64,000 bases of DNA from JAAYCT01 sp964499575 (GCA_964499575.1 CAZCLK010000005.1:28300-92299), one strand, 5' to 3'; shown: positions 17,070 to 25,465, counted from the stretch's first letter. A program made the numbers and translations. Notes: a model not told the origin generated them from the sequence alone.

Positions 17070-17810
17070 CTATATTAAAAGGCCGCCGTTCGGACTCAAT
17101 ACTTGACCGGTGATGAATTCCGACCTCTCGCTTGCAAGATAGTAAATAGCCGCCGCGATTTCGGAGGCCGTTCCGATCCTGCCGAGCGGAGTATCGTCGC
17201 AAATATCCTGAATTTCGTTCACGCTCAGGCGCGCGTTCATATCGGTATCGATCAGCCCGGGAGCCACACAATTCACACGAATACCGGAAGGTCCGACTTC
17301 CTTTGCCAATGCCTTGGTGAAGCCGATGATCCCGGCTTTTGCCGTTGAGTACGGAACTTCGCAAGAAGCACCGGTGATCCCCCATACGGAGGATACGGTT
17401 ACGATTGAGCCGGTTTTTCGCGAAATCATTCCGGGAAGAACGGCATGGGTGATATTAAAAAGACCCATGATATGAATATCCAGCATCTCTCTGAACGATT
17501 CCGGCGTGACATCCTGAAAAAGACCGAAACCGGCTATTCCGGCATTACTGACGAGGACATCCACAGCCCCGAATTCCAGCATCGCTTGCGCCGTTACATC
17601 CTTAACCGCCAAATGGTCCCGCAGATCCACTCGATAGGAGACAGCTTCACGCCCCATTCTCCGGATGTCCGCGACCACTTGATCCGCCAGATAAGCGTTT
17701 TTTCTGTAAAGAATCGTTACCGCGTATCCTTCCTTGGCGAAAAGTCGCGCGGTTTCCGCGCCGATACCGCGCGAAGCACCCGTGATCAAAGCGTGTCGGC
17801 GTTCTTTCAT
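17070..17810 (-). CDS. Short-chain dehydrogenase/reductase, FabG-like
   Basis: The 246-residue protein has the SDR cofactor loop TGASRGIG near residues 10-17, the NAG motif (SNAGIAG), the catalytic Ser141, Tyr154 and Lys158, and a normal SDR C-terminus (FITGQVLSPNGG). By similarity it could be 3-oxoacyl-ACP reductase, but it is not in a fatty-acid cluster, so the substrate is unknown. The start at 17810 follows GGAG by 8 bases; an earlier in-frame ATG at 17840 has no ribosome site. A good promoter lies upstream, and this gene heads the SDR-ferritin-GH5 unit. Confidence 0.88.
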   Translation of the reverse strand: MKERRHALITGASRGIGAETARLFAKEGYAVTILYRKNAYLADQVVADIRRMGREAVSYRVDLRDHLAVKDVTAQAMLEFGAVDVLVSNAGIAGFGLFQDVTPESFREMLDIHIMGLFNITHAVLPGMISRKTGSIVTVSSVWGITGASCEVPYSTAKAGIIGFTKALAKEVGPSGIRVNCVAPGLIDTDMNARLSVNEIQDICDDTPLGRIGTASEIAAAIYYLASERSEFITGQVLSPNGGLLI

Positions 17811-17869
17811 AATATTTTCTCCGTACGGTCTTGTTTCCATAAAGAAAGCGAGAACAAATTCTATTTATT

Positions 17870-17898
17870 ATTTTACTCTCTTACGACATCCGTCGCAA
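17870..17898 (-). promoter_or_regulatory. promoter of the SDR-ferritin-GH5 operon
   Basis: On the minus strand TTGCGA (17893-17898) and TAAAAT (17870-17875) are separated by 17 bases. It lies after the terminator of the upstream gene. Confidence 0.65.
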
Positions 17899-17950
17899 GA
17901 AATCCCCTTCTTTGCTTTTCGATGCAAAAACGTTTCTTGCGGAAGAGTAA

Positions 17951-17981
17951 AAAAGAAAAAGGCTCCCGAAACGGGAGCCTT
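17951..17981 (-). terminator. intrinsic terminator of the zinc-ribbon gene
   Basis: The arms GGCTCCCG and CGGGAGCC (17961-17968, 17972-17979) form a strong stem. Read on the minus strand it is followed by TTTTTCTTTT. It lies 22 bases past the stop of the zinc-ribbon gene. Confidence 0.9.
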
Positions 17982-18002
17982 CGTTTGCATTAACCGTATC
18001 GA

Positions 18003-18686
18003 CTAAAGAATCGAGTGCCAGACAAAAGCGCTGAACAGGCATCCGACTAAAATAGCGATACCATAAGAAACAACGACCAGCATCATGCTCTTGACGTAGC
18101 TCTTCTCGTCTTCATCCAAATAAAACATAACCATGATAATCGCCGAGAAAATATACCCGAGTCCAAGAAGCGGATTGAGGAAGAAAGAAATATACGATTC
18201 TTCCGCGAAGAATACCATGTCCATGATGCTTCCGAATATAACGACCGGTATCATGGGAATAAGCGACAAACCCGCTACGGACACGATTGAAGGAAGACTC
18301 TTTTTATCAAGTTTGAAAGGTCCTTGGAGAAGATACAGGGAGAAAATCAATGCGGCCAAACCACACATCAAAGAAAACATCAATGCAAATCCGTTTGCTC
18401 CGCCGACCTCTTCGTCAAACGCGAATCGAATTAAATAGACCAGAGCGAATCCACCCAAGGCAATAAGACCCCAAGGCCAATACGAATCCTTCGATCTGGA
18501 TAAGACTGCTTCGACAGGGTTTTTGAATAATTCCCCGAGAAACGCTCCGACATTTGTATCTGTATGGGACTTGGGCGCTTCGGCCGTTGTCTCCTCGCTC
18601 ACGGGTTCGGCAACAAAAGCCTTTCCGCATTCCGGGCATTGAGCGGATCCGTCCGGGATCTCTTTACCGCATCCGGCACAAAACAT
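18003..18686 (-). CDS. Zinc-ribbon membrane protein of unknown function
   Basis: The 227-residue protein starts with a zinc ribbon (CAGC ... CPEC at residues 3-20), then a polar linker to about 65, and then about five hydrophobic helices (near 73-90, 99-120, 132-155, 165-187, 200-222). This layout is common in Firmicute proteins annotated as zinc-ribbon or Yip1-like membrane proteins, and no reaction is known. The ATG has GGAGG 6 bases upstream. The gene has its own promoter and terminator, so it is monocistronic. Confidence 0.75.
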   Translation of the reverse strand: MFCAGCGKEIPDGSAQCPECGKAFVAEPVSEETTAEAPKSHTDTNVGAFLGELFKNPVEAVLSRSKDSYWPWGLIALGGFALVYLIRFAFDEEVGGANGFALMFSLMCGLAALIFSLYLLQGPFKLDKKSLPSIVSVAGLSLIPMIPVVIFGSIMDMVFFAEESYISFFLNPLLGLGYIFSAIIMVMFYLDEDEKSYVKSMMLVVVSYGIAILVGCLFSAFVWHSIL

Positions 18687-18730
18687 ATCACACCTCCGAC
18701 ATCCTTAATGAACCGATTCATCTGTTTTTT

Positions 18731-18759
18731 ATGATAGCATGAAACATTCCTTACCACAA
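18731..18759 (-). promoter_or_regulatory. promoter of the zinc-ribbon gene
   Basis: On the minus strand TTGTGG (18754-18759) is followed after 17 bases by TATCAT (18731-18736), with a TGC extension just upstream of the -10. Confidence 0.65.
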
Positions 18760-18811
18760 TCGCAGAAATAATTGTTCAACACAAAACACGCGGAAGATTC
18801 AATTTTAGCAA

Positions 18812-18839
18812 TTGACAGGATGCTTTCGTATGATAGAAT
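18812..18839 (+). promoter_or_regulatory. tRNA-Pro promoter
   Basis: TTGACA (18812-18817) and TAGAAT (18834-18839) are spaced by 16 bases. The tRNA starts 12 bases after the -10. Confidence 0.8.
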
Positions 18840-18850
18840 TGTATAGTCGT

Positions 18851-18927
18851 CGGGGTGTAGCTCAGTTGGCTAGAGTGCTTGCTTGGGGTGCAAGAGGTCG
18901 CCTGTTCAAGTCAGGTCACTCCGACCA
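18851..18927 (+). tRNA. tRNA-Pro (anticodon GGG)
   Basis: The acceptor stem CGGGGTG pairs with CACTCCG (one G-T). The anticodon stem CTTGC/GCAAG encloses TTGGGGT with GGG at 18885-18887, and the T loop is TTCAAGT. The 3' CCA is encoded. The C1 start is typical of bacterial tRNA-Pro. Confidence 0.96.
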
Positions 18928-18929
18928 GA

Positions 18930-18966
18930 AACATCGGTGAAGCATAGCTGCCGGTGTTTTTTCTTT
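18930..18966 (+). terminator. tRNA-Pro terminator
   Basis: The arms AACATCGG and CCGGTGTT form 8 pairs (one G-U) with a 13-base loop and a T-rich tail. Confidence 0.75.
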
Positions 18967-19046
18967 TCGCTCATAGTTCGACCCGATGAAACATTATTAC
19001 TTCTTCTTTATGAGCAATCTACCGAAAAACCAAATTCGACGTTAAT

Positions 19047-19081
19047 AAAAAAGTAACCGCCGCCTCAAGGCGACGGTTACT
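19047..19081 (-). terminator. intrinsic terminator of pnp
   Basis: Arms AGTAACCG and CGGTTACT (8 bp), one mismatch, then CGCC/GGCG, followed on the minus strand by TTTTTTATT. It stands 22 bases past the pnp stop. Confidence 0.88.
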
Positions 19082-19102
19082 GCGTTCATTCATGGAAGTA
19101 TT

Positions 19103-21439
19103 TTAGAAATCTCTGCTTCTGCTTCCGGGCTTCGGAGTGTCGTCTGCGTCACGCGGGCTTTCCGAACGGCGTCGAAAACCATGGTCGCCGGAATCCGGCC
19201 CTCTGCGGTCTCCGCGGTCACCGTGGTCTCCGCGTTGATCAAAGCGTGCCGGCCTGTCCCTGTTTTCATCGGAAGGCCCTCTGCGTTCTCTCTTGAACCG
19301 GTCGCCCCCGTCTCTTCTGGGCGCATCCGCCGATTCGACATATCCTTCCGGCTTTTCCATACAATCCCGCATAGAAAGATTGATTCGTCCCTGGTTGTCG
19401 ATCTCGATGACTTTGACTTTCACGACATCCCCCTCTTTGACGACATCCTCAACCTTGTCCACCCGAGTCCACGCCATTTTGGAGATGTGGACCAAGCCTT
19501 CCTTGCCGGGGAGGAATTCGACGAAAGCACCGAAAGCCATCAGGCGCGTCACGACTCCGTCGTACTCCGCACCCGTCTCCGGATCATTCACAATACCGTT
19601 TATGATTGCCAGAGCTTTTTGGGCCTTCTCGGCATCGGGGGTGGCGATGTAAATGCGACCGTCATCCTCGATGTCGATCTGCGCGCCCGTGTCCGCAATG
19701 ATTTTGTTAATTACTTTGCCGCCCGATCCGATGACCTCTCTGATCTTGTCGACGGGGATTTGAATGGTGATGATTCTCGGGGCATACTTGGACAGCTCCG
19801 CGCGCGGCTTGTCGATACACGGCAGAAGAACATCGTTGATGATGTGCAAGCGTCCGGCACGGGTCATTTCAAACGCTTGACGAATGATTTCCAGACTCAA
19901 TCCGTCCACCTTGATGTCAACCTGGATCGAGGTGATTCCTTCCGTAGTGCCCGCGACCTTGAAATCCATATCGCCGAAGAAGTCTTCTATTCCCTGAATG
20001 TCCATAAACACAAGGAAATCATTCTCGTCTTCCTCATTGACGATGAGGCCGGTAGAAATCCCGGCGACCGGGCGTTTGATCGGAACGCCCGCATCCATGA
20101 GCGCCAACGTGCTCGCGCATACCGAACCCTGAGAAGTCGATCCGTTCGACATCAGGATCTCGGAAACGGTACGAATGGCATAAGGGAACTCCTCCTCGCT
20201 CGGTAAAACCGGGACCAAAGAACGCTCCGCAAGAGCGCCGTGTCCGATTTCCCTTCTTCCCGGCGATCTGGAAGATTTGGCTTCGCCCACGGAATACCCG
20301 GGGAAATTGTAATGATGCATATAGCGCTTGGATTCTTCGCTGTCCAAACCGTCTAACGTTTGTGCCATTTTAAGCGGCGCCAGTGTACACGTGGTCAATA
20401 CCTGTGTCTGTCCTCTTTGGAAAAGACCTGTACCGTGTACTCGCGGCAGAAGACCGACTGCACAGGAAAGCGGACGGATCGTTTTCAAATCGCGTCCGTC
20501 TACGCGGATATGCTCCTTGAAGAGGTAGTGGCGCACGACTTTCTTTTCGAGTTTGTAAATCGAATCCGCCACATAGCGAAGAGCTTCTTCATTCGTATCG
20601 GTAAGGTATGCGCGGACCTTATCGGTCAACGCGGCAACCTGCGCGTCCCGTACGCTCTTATCGTCCGATAAAACGGCTTGACGCATGTCGTCCCATGCGT
20701 AATCCTTAATCGTCTGAAAAACATCCTCCGGAACATCACAGGACTCATAGGAGAACTTATCTTTGCCGATTTCGGCTACAATCCGGTTAATAAAGGCAAC
20801 AACCTCAATAATCGTCTTGTGACCGGCTTCAATGGAAGCCAGCATCAGCTCATCCGGAACCTCATTGGCGCCTGCTTCGACCATACAAATCTTCTTTTCG
20901 GTACCGGCCAGCGTCACATACATACGACTGTTACGGCGTTGTTCCTCGGTCGGATTGATAATCACTTCATCACCGATGAGCCCGAGAATGACGCCGCCGA
21001 CCGGTCCGTTCCACGGGATATCGGAGATCGCGACCGCGATCGAAGAGCCGACCATTGCGACAATTTCAGGAGAACAATCCTGATCGACCGACAGGACCAG
21101 ATTGGAAACGTTGACATCGTTCCGCAAATCTTTCGGGAAAAGCGGACGCATCGGGCGGTCGATTACACGTGAAGTCAGGATTGCCTTCTCGGACGGGCGA
21201 CCTTCTCTCTTGATGAATCCGCCGGGTATCTTTCCCGCTGCATATTGTTTCTCTTCATAGTCGACGGATAGCGGAAAATAATCGATCCCCTCACGCGGCT
21301 CCTGAGACGCCGTAGCCGTCGAGAGAATCGCCGTTTCGCCGTAACGCACCAAACACGACCCGTTCGCAAACTGTGCCAACTTGCCGGTCTCGACCGTAAG
21401 TTTCCTGCCCGCAAAATCAAACTCGAAAATTTTTTCCAT
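19103..21439 (-). CDS. pnp: Polyribonucleotide nucleotidyltransferase (PNPase)
   Basis: PNPase degrades RNA 3' to 5' using phosphate. The 778-residue product has two RNase PH domains separated by a helical domain, with the phosphate-binding region GSTSQGS and the catalytic acidic segment DIKVDG in the second. A KH domain (VIGSGGKVINKI) and an S1 domain (YDGVVTRLMAFGAFVEFLPGKEGLVH) follow. The last 70 or so residues are a repetitive Arg/Asp/Gly-rich tail (DRGD, RRG, GDHG units), much longer than the tail of the E. coli enzyme. GGAGG stands 6 bases before the ATG. A long hairpin lies in its leader, and rpsO lies upstream as in many bacteria. Confidence 0.97.
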   Translation of the reverse strand: MEKIFEFDFAGRKLTVETGKLAQFANGSCLVRYGETAILSTATASQEPREGIDYFPLSVDYEEKQYAAGKIPGGFIKREGRPSEKAILTSRVIDRPMRPLFPKDLRNDVNVSNLVLSVDQDCSPEIVAMVGSSIAVAISDIPWNGPVGGVILGLIGDEVIINPTEEQRRNSRMYVTLAGTEKKICMVEAGANEVPDELMLASIEAGHKTIIEVVAFINRIVAEIGKDKFSYESCDVPEDVFQTIKDYAWDDMRQAVLSDDKSVRDAQVAALTDKVRAYLTDTNEEALRYVADSIYKLEKKVVRHYLFKEHIRVDGRDLKTIRPLSCAVGLLPRVHGTGLFQRGQTQVLTTCTLAPLKMAQTLDGLDSEESKRYMHHYNFPGYSVGEAKSSRSPGRREIGHGALAERSLVPVLPSEEEFPYAIRTVSEILMSNGSTSQGSVCASTLALMDAGVPIKRPVAGISTGLIVNEEDENDFLVFMDIQGIEDFFGDMDFKVAGTTEGITSIQVDIKVDGLSLEIIRQAFEMTRAGRLHIINDVLLPCIDKPRAELSKYAPRIITIQIPVDKIREVIGSGGKVINKIIADTGAQIDIEDDGRIYIATPDAEKAQKALAIINGIVNDPETGAEYDGVVTRLMAFGAFVEFLPGKEGLVHISKMAWTRVDKVEDVVKEGDVVKVKVIEIDNQGRINLSMRDCMEKPEGYVESADAPRRDGGDRFKRERRGPSDENRDRPARFDQRGDHGDRGDRRGPDSGDHGFRRRSESPRDADDTPKPGSRSRDF

Positions 21440-21480
21440 TTTTTACCTCCGGAAAATTATGACCGTCCGGATGGTAGCTT

Positions 21481-21522
21481 GTAGGTTCACACTTTGAAAT
21501 CCCGCTCAAAATGTCAACCTAC
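21481..21522 (-). promoter_or_regulatory. pnp leader hairpin (possible RNase III site)
   Basis: In the minus-strand RNA the two 18-base arms (21505-21522 and 21481-21498) form 17 pairs including two G-U, with one G-G mismatch and a 6-base loop. It has no T tail, and it ends 41 bases before the pnp start codon. E. coli pnp is autoregulated through RNase III cleavage of a leader hairpin, and this structure could serve the same way. Confidence 0.6.
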
Positions 21523-21562
21523 CCACTACAACCCGTTTAACGGTTGCTTATGAACAGAGTTT

Positions 21563-21568
21563 ATTATA
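21563..21568 (-). promoter_or_regulatory. possible -10 element for pnp
   Basis: A perfect TATAAT lies between the rpsO terminator and the pnp leader hairpin on the minus strand. No convincing -35 stands 16-18 bases upstream, so the call rests on position. Confidence 0.35.
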
Positions 21569-21591
21569 ACTCATATCACGAAACAATGCTT

Positions 21592-21616
21592 AAAAAGGCG
21601 GGCATTTCTGCCCGCC
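21592..21616 (-). terminator. intrinsic terminator of rpsO
   Basis: Perfect 8-bp arms GGCGGGCA and TGCCCGCC with a 4-base loop, followed by TTTTT on the minus strand, 13 bases beyond the rpsO stop. Confidence 0.92.
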
Positions 21617-21629
21617 CCCTTTAAACCGA

Positions 21630-21893
21630 TTATTTTCTGATGCCCAGTCGGGCGATCAGCGAACGATATCTCTCGATATCGATCTTCATCAGATAATCCA
21701 GAAGACCCCTTCTTTGACCGACCATCATCAGCAAGCCGCGTCTGGAATGGTGATCATTCGCATGCTCCTTCAAGTGTTCCGTCAAATGGTTGATCCTGTA
21801 CGTCAGAATCGCGACCTGGACCTCGGGTGAACCGGTATCGCCTTCTTTGAGGCCATACTCCTTAATGATTTCCGCTTTGTTGATCATGCCCAT
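21630..21893 (-). CDS. rpsO: 30S ribosomal protein S15
   Basis: The 87-residue protein binds 16S rRNA early in 30S assembly. It shows the family core GDTGSPEVQVAILTYRI, LTEHLKEHANDHHSRRGLL and the QRRGLLDYL segment. The start was placed at 21893, where AGGAGG stands 7 bases upstream; nine further in-frame codons upstream would run over that ribosome site. It is upstream of pnp on the same strand with a strong terminator between, the common rpsO-pnp order. Confidence 0.97.
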   Translation of the reverse strand: MGMINKAEIIKEYGLKEGDTGSPEVQVAILTYRINHLTEHLKEHANDHHSRRGLLMMVGQRRGLLDYLMKIDIERYRSLIARLGIRK

Positions 21894-22028
21894 AATAAAT
21901 CCTCCTAAATCCTGAAGCACAGTAATCGGTCGGACTGTCCGAAAACCGTGTCAACGGTGAATACCAAGGAAGTTTACCACAGAAGTCGGAGCATGTAAAC
22001 AACGAAGTAGCCGCTCCGACATAAAAAA

Positions 22029-23204
22029 TCAACCGTTTCTTCGCACAAAATAATTGCCCGGTCTGCACACACCGTCGAAAAGTTTATTCTCCTCGGGCTT
22101 AATCACTCGATAATACCCCATGTTAACGCCATACTCGATCGAAGAAAGAGCCATTTCGATTTCTTTTGGTCCTTCCGGCGAACGGATCGGTTCGATTCCG
22201 CGCCACGTATTGCGACCGCCGCCCTTGGATAAGTACATCGCCTGATCCGCCATATCGACGTGCTCCTGAAGGGAAAGCGGCGTTCCGGTGCCCTCAAACA
22301 ACGGATACGGCGTAAATCCGATACTGCATGTGACACTTCTCTCCGGATGCGTCGCATCCGCGGGCACTTTGACCGATTCGGAAAATCTTTTCCTCAGGGA
22401 TTCGGCATAGTGTGCGTAATCAACCGGGAAATGATGCGATACGACCAGAAGGAATTCTTCTCCGCCGCTTCGAATGACCAGACCGTTTGCTCCGACACAG
22501 GAAAAAAGCGTCTCTCCGACCTTCTTCAACACCTCATCTCCGCATAAGTGACCGTATTCGTCGTTGATCGTCTTGAAAAAATCAATGTCGATCAGATAGA
22601 GCGCGATACAGACCGATGCGTTGGTTTTGGGAAGATTCTTCTCGGTCAGATTACACATCACGTGCGTGTTGAGCATTTCAGGTAAAACACCGGACATGTA
22701 TTTTCGATTCAGACATCCGGTCAGATCGTCAACATAAATGTCGCGAGTCGCTTCCTGCATGACGTTCCGGACCTTGTCCGTCCAGGATTCGTCAACCGTC
22801 TGAAGCGAAAAAACATTCTTGCTTCCGGCGCTGAAATACGCATAGTTCTTTCCGGCGAGTTCCTTTTGCTTGGCATTCCTCTCCAAGTCGCCCAAAAGTT
22901 TTTTAACCGGCTGGTAGATCACTCTTTGATAAATCTCAAGAAACATTACGGTCAGTAAAGCAGAGAAAATCAATATGCCGACACCCAGAGAAACAGCGAA
23001 CTTGATATGAAAATCGTTCAGCTCGCCCCAATTGCCGAACGGCGGGAAGCCCATGCCCAGAGACACCGAAAAATAAACCAGCATACCGGTAATCAACGAA
23101 AACGTAAAAACGAAAGCAAACAAATAACGAACCACCTGCCACATGTACTCCCATGTTTCAAGCGATTGAATTCGATCAAACAGACCCGAGATGCCTTTTT
23201 TCAT
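22029..23204 (-). CDS. Membrane-bound GGDEF diguanylate cyclase
   Basis: The 391-residue protein has two transmembrane helices (about 28-50 and 68-92) bracketing a very short external loop, a linker of about 60 residues, and a C-terminal GGDEF domain starting near 157 (DDLTGCLNRKYM). The active-site motif is GGEEF at 247-251, which is catalytically competent, with substrate residues in DIDFFKTINDEYGH. No RxxD inhibitory site is visible just ahead of the motif. It should make cyclic di-GMP in response to a membrane or fused signal that cannot be read from sequence. It is transcribed away from pfp from an extended -10 promoter. Confidence 0.88.
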   Translation of the reverse strand: MKKGISGLFDRIQSLETWEYMWQVVRYLFAFVFTFSLITGMLVYFSVSLGMGFPPFGNWGELNDFHIKFAVSLGVGILIFSALLTVMFLEIYQRVIYQPVKKLLGDLERNAKQKELAGKNYAYFSAGSKNVFSLQTVDESWTDKVRNVMQEATRDIYVDDLTGCLNRKYMSGVLPEMLNTHVMCNLTEKNLPKTNASVCIALYLIDIDFFKTINDEYGHLCGDEVLKKVGETLFSCVGANGLVIRSGGEEFLLVVSHHFPVDYAHYAESLRKRFSESVKVPADATHPERSVTCSIGFTPYPLFEGTGTPLSLQEHVDMADQAMYLSKGGGRNTWRGIEPIRSPEGPKEIEMALSSIEYGVNMGYYRVIKPEENKLFDGVCRPGNYFVRRNG

Positions 23205-23242
23205 GGCTTCCTTATTGTGTCTCAGATTTTTTCCTTGAGCAA

Positions 23243-23251
23243 ATTATAGCA
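23243..23251 (-). promoter_or_regulatory. extended -10 promoter of the GGDEF gene
   Basis: TGCTATAAT on the minus strand is a perfect extended -10 element 39 bases before the start codon. The -35 is not recognisable, which is tolerated by extended -10 promoters. The intergenic stretch to pfp holds no other clear signal. Confidence 0.6.
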
Positions 23252-23427
23252 CTTGATGCTTTTAAAATATAAAATAATGTGTAAATGATTTCGTTACTTT
23301 TTTTGTACAATCTTTGGTCTTATATATATGTACATGAGGGCTGAAATCATGTTATTATTTCTTCGGTCCACCCTGCCGCAGCACTTTTCCGCGGCGATTA
23401 TCGACAGATCCCAAAGGAGGAACAATC

Positions 23428-24681
23428 ATGACCAAGCTGATAGGAAACCTAATGTTCGGGCAATCCGGCGGCCCGACGTCCGTAATTAACGCATCTGCCG
23501 CCGGAGTTTTTATCGAGGCGCTCAAACATTCTGACGTCATTACGAAAGTATACGGAGCCGCAAACGGCATCGTCGGCATATTGAACGAGCGTTTTTACGA
23601 TATGGGCGAAGAGGACCCCGAGGAGCTTGAAATGCTCAAATACACGCCCTCTTCGAGTCTCGGTTCCTGCAGATACAAGTTGTCCGATGTAAGCCAGGAC
23701 GATTCGGACTACATTCGTTTATTGGAGGTTTTCAAGAAATACAATATCCGTTACTTTTTGTATAACGGCGGAAACGACTCGATGGACACCTGCAACAAGA
23801 TTTCGAAGTACCTCCAGAAGTCCGGATACGAGTGCCGTGTCATGGGCGTTCCGAAAACCATCGATAACGATCTGTTCGGCACAGACCATTGCCCCGGATT
23901 TGCGTCAGCCGCCAAATATATCGCAACAACCACGATGGAAGTATTCCTGGACGCACGCGTCTACGACACCGGAATGATCTGCGTCATCGAAGTCATGGGT
24001 CGCCATGCCGGCTGGCTCACGGCAGCTACCCGGTTGGCAAACGAGAAGGGTTGCGGGCCGGATCTCATTTATCTGCCCGAAGTGCCTTTTGACATTGATA
24101 AGATGGTCGAGGATGTCATCCGCATTTACGAGAAAAACCGCAAGGTAATCATCGCAGTCTCCGAGGGCGTTCAAACCAAGGAAGGTTTATTTATACCCGA
24201 GATCGGTGCCGGCGACGATGTGGCGGTCGATTCTTTCGGTCACAAGCAACTCGGCGGTACCGCGATGGTCCTTGCCGATATATTAAAAAAAGCAACGGGG
24301 GCCAAAGTCCGCGGCATTGAACTCTCCCTCATGCAAAGGTGCGCTTCCCACTGCGCCTCGCAGACCGATATCGACGAATCGTTCATGGCGGGTCAGACTG
24401 CAGTCCTCAAGGCCATCGAAGGCCTGACCGACTACATGATCGGATTCGAACGCGTACCCGGAAAAAAATACAAATGCGAGATCGATCTGATCCCTTTGGA
24501 TGAAGTGGCCAACACGGAAAAGAAAGTACCGCGCGATTGGATCAACCCCGCTGGCAATTTTGTTACCGAAGATTTTGTTGATTACGCGCTTCCGCTCATT
24601 CAGAACGAAACCTGTCAGCAAATCGTAGACGGACTGCCCCGTTTCGCACAGTTGAAGAAAATATTGGTTCAGAAAGCATAA
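23428..24681 (+). CDS. pfp: Pyrophosphate-dependent 6-phosphofructokinase
   Basis: The enzyme phosphorylates fructose 6-phosphate using pyrophosphate instead of ATP, reversibly, in glycolysis. The 417-residue product has GQSGGPT near the start and GGNDS at 114-118. An Asp at 117 and the lysine in VPKTIDND (K143) mark PPi rather than ATP as phosphoryl donor. Substrate-binding MGRHAGWL is also present. AAAGGAGG stands 6 bases before the ATG. PPi-PFK saves ATP in fermenting clostridia. It is the only plus-strand protein gene in the first 53 kb and ends in a hairpin shared with the convergent flavin reductase gene. Confidence 0.94.
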   Translation: MTKLIGNLMFGQSGGPTSVINASAAGVFIEALKHSDVITKVYGAANGIVGILNERFYDMGEEDPEELEMLKYTPSSSLGSCRYKLSDVSQDDSDYIRLLEVFKKYNIRYFLYNGGNDSMDTCNKISKYLQKSGYECRVMGVPKTIDNDLFGTDHCPGFASAAKYIATTTMEVFLDARVYDTGMICVIEVMGRHAGWLTAATRLANEKGCGPDLIYLPEVPFDIDKMVEDVIRIYEKNRKVIIAVSEGVQTKEGLFIPEIGAGDDVAVDSFGHKQLGGTAMVLADILKKATGAKVRGIELSLMQRCASHCASQTDIDESFMAGQTAVLKAIEGLTDYMIGFERVPGKKYKCEIDLIPLDEVANTEKKVPRDWINPAGNFVTEDFVDYALPLIQNETCQQIVDGLPRFAQLKKILVQKA

Positions 24682-24704
24682 TCCATACATTCAGGCCGTC
24701 CAAA

Positions 24705-24739
24705 AAAGACCCGCGAGAATTCAACTTCCGCGGGTCTTT
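24705..24739. terminator. bidirectional terminator between pfp and flavin reductase
   Basis: Perfect 11-bp arms AAAGACCCGCG and CGCGGGTCTTT with T-rich flanks on both strands. It stops pfp transcripts and, on the other strand, overlaps the last codons of the flavin reductase gene. Confidence 0.85.
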
Positions 24740-25416
24740 CTTTTGCTCTTGAACTTCGTGATCTCTTTGTCCCCGGCCGTTCGGCCTTTTTGCATCCGGA
24801 TCTTCAGCTTATCCGAAGAAGCAACCGAGTATCCGAAAAATCCGAGCATCCCGCCGAGCGAATAGTAATCGCCGTGTACGTAACTGATCAATCCCGCCCG
24901 GTCAAGACATACTTTTCCTTGAGCGTTCAATAAACGCCGGTCAACCGAAACCGAAACGATCTCAGCGATAAACATATCGTGAGATCCAAGTTCGACGGTT
25001 TGTCTGAGTACACAAGAAAGATAAAGCGGGGATTCGGCAACGGCAGGCGCATATCGCAACCCGCTGGCAGGGATTGCCGTCAAACCGCATACAGAGAACT
25101 TATCCTCCTCCGCCCCGGATCGGACACCACAGTAATCACAGTTTTTTGCCAGATCCTCGCCGACCAGATTTACGACAAATTCGCCGGTCGAAAGGATCAA
25201 GGGATGCGAATGTCTGGATTTTCGAACGGATATGGAGAGCATCGGCGGGTCCGAACACACCGTTCCCGTCCAGGCGATCGTTATGATATTCGGCCGCTCC
25301 GAATCATTTTCCGGATGGATGCCTGCGCACGAAACCATAACAACGGGCAGAGGATAAAGCAGTACAGTCGGCGGAAAAAGGACGCGGTCCATGTCTTGTT
25401 CCCTATGTTCAATCAT
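24721..25416 (-). CDS. Flavin reductase-like / flavoredoxin family protein
   Basis: The 231-residue protein belongs to the FMN-binding split-barrel group. It opens with LFPPTVLLYPLPVVMVSC, has NIITIAWTGTVCSDPPMLSIS, STGEFVVNL and the DMFIAEIVSV segment typical of flavoredoxins. It likely carries FMN and transfers electrons, but the partner is unknown. The start at 25416 follows AAGGAGG by 8 bases; further upstream codons overlap the next gene. It is the last gene of a unit with the GNAT-Ogt fusion and a sugar-binding lipoprotein, a mix without an obvious common job. Confidence 0.85.
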   Translation of the reverse strand: MIEHREQDMDRVLFPPTVLLYPLPVVMVSCAGIHPENDSERPNIITIAWTGTVCSDPPMLSISVRKSRHSHPLILSTGEFVVNLVGEDLAKNCDYCGVRSGAEEDKFSVCGLTAIPASGLRYAPAVAESPLYLSCVLRQTVELGSHDMFIAEIVSVSVDRRLLNAQGKVCLDRAGLISYVHGDYYSLGGMLGFFGYSVASSDKLKIRMQKGRTAGDKEITKFKSKRKTRGS

Positions 25417-25465
25417 TAATACGGCCTCCTTCTTAGAAATTCCTGATAAGATTTTCCCCTCGACT

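Noticed and set aside
19181..20206. Open frame of 341 codons on the plus strand
   Set aside because: It is antisense to the conserved pnp gene and has the low-complexity composition of a shadow frame.
23303..23330. Promoter TTGTAC...TATATG for pfp
   Set aside because: Spacing works only with a poor -10, and several TATATA registers are possible in this AT-rich stretch, so no exact promoter could be fixed.
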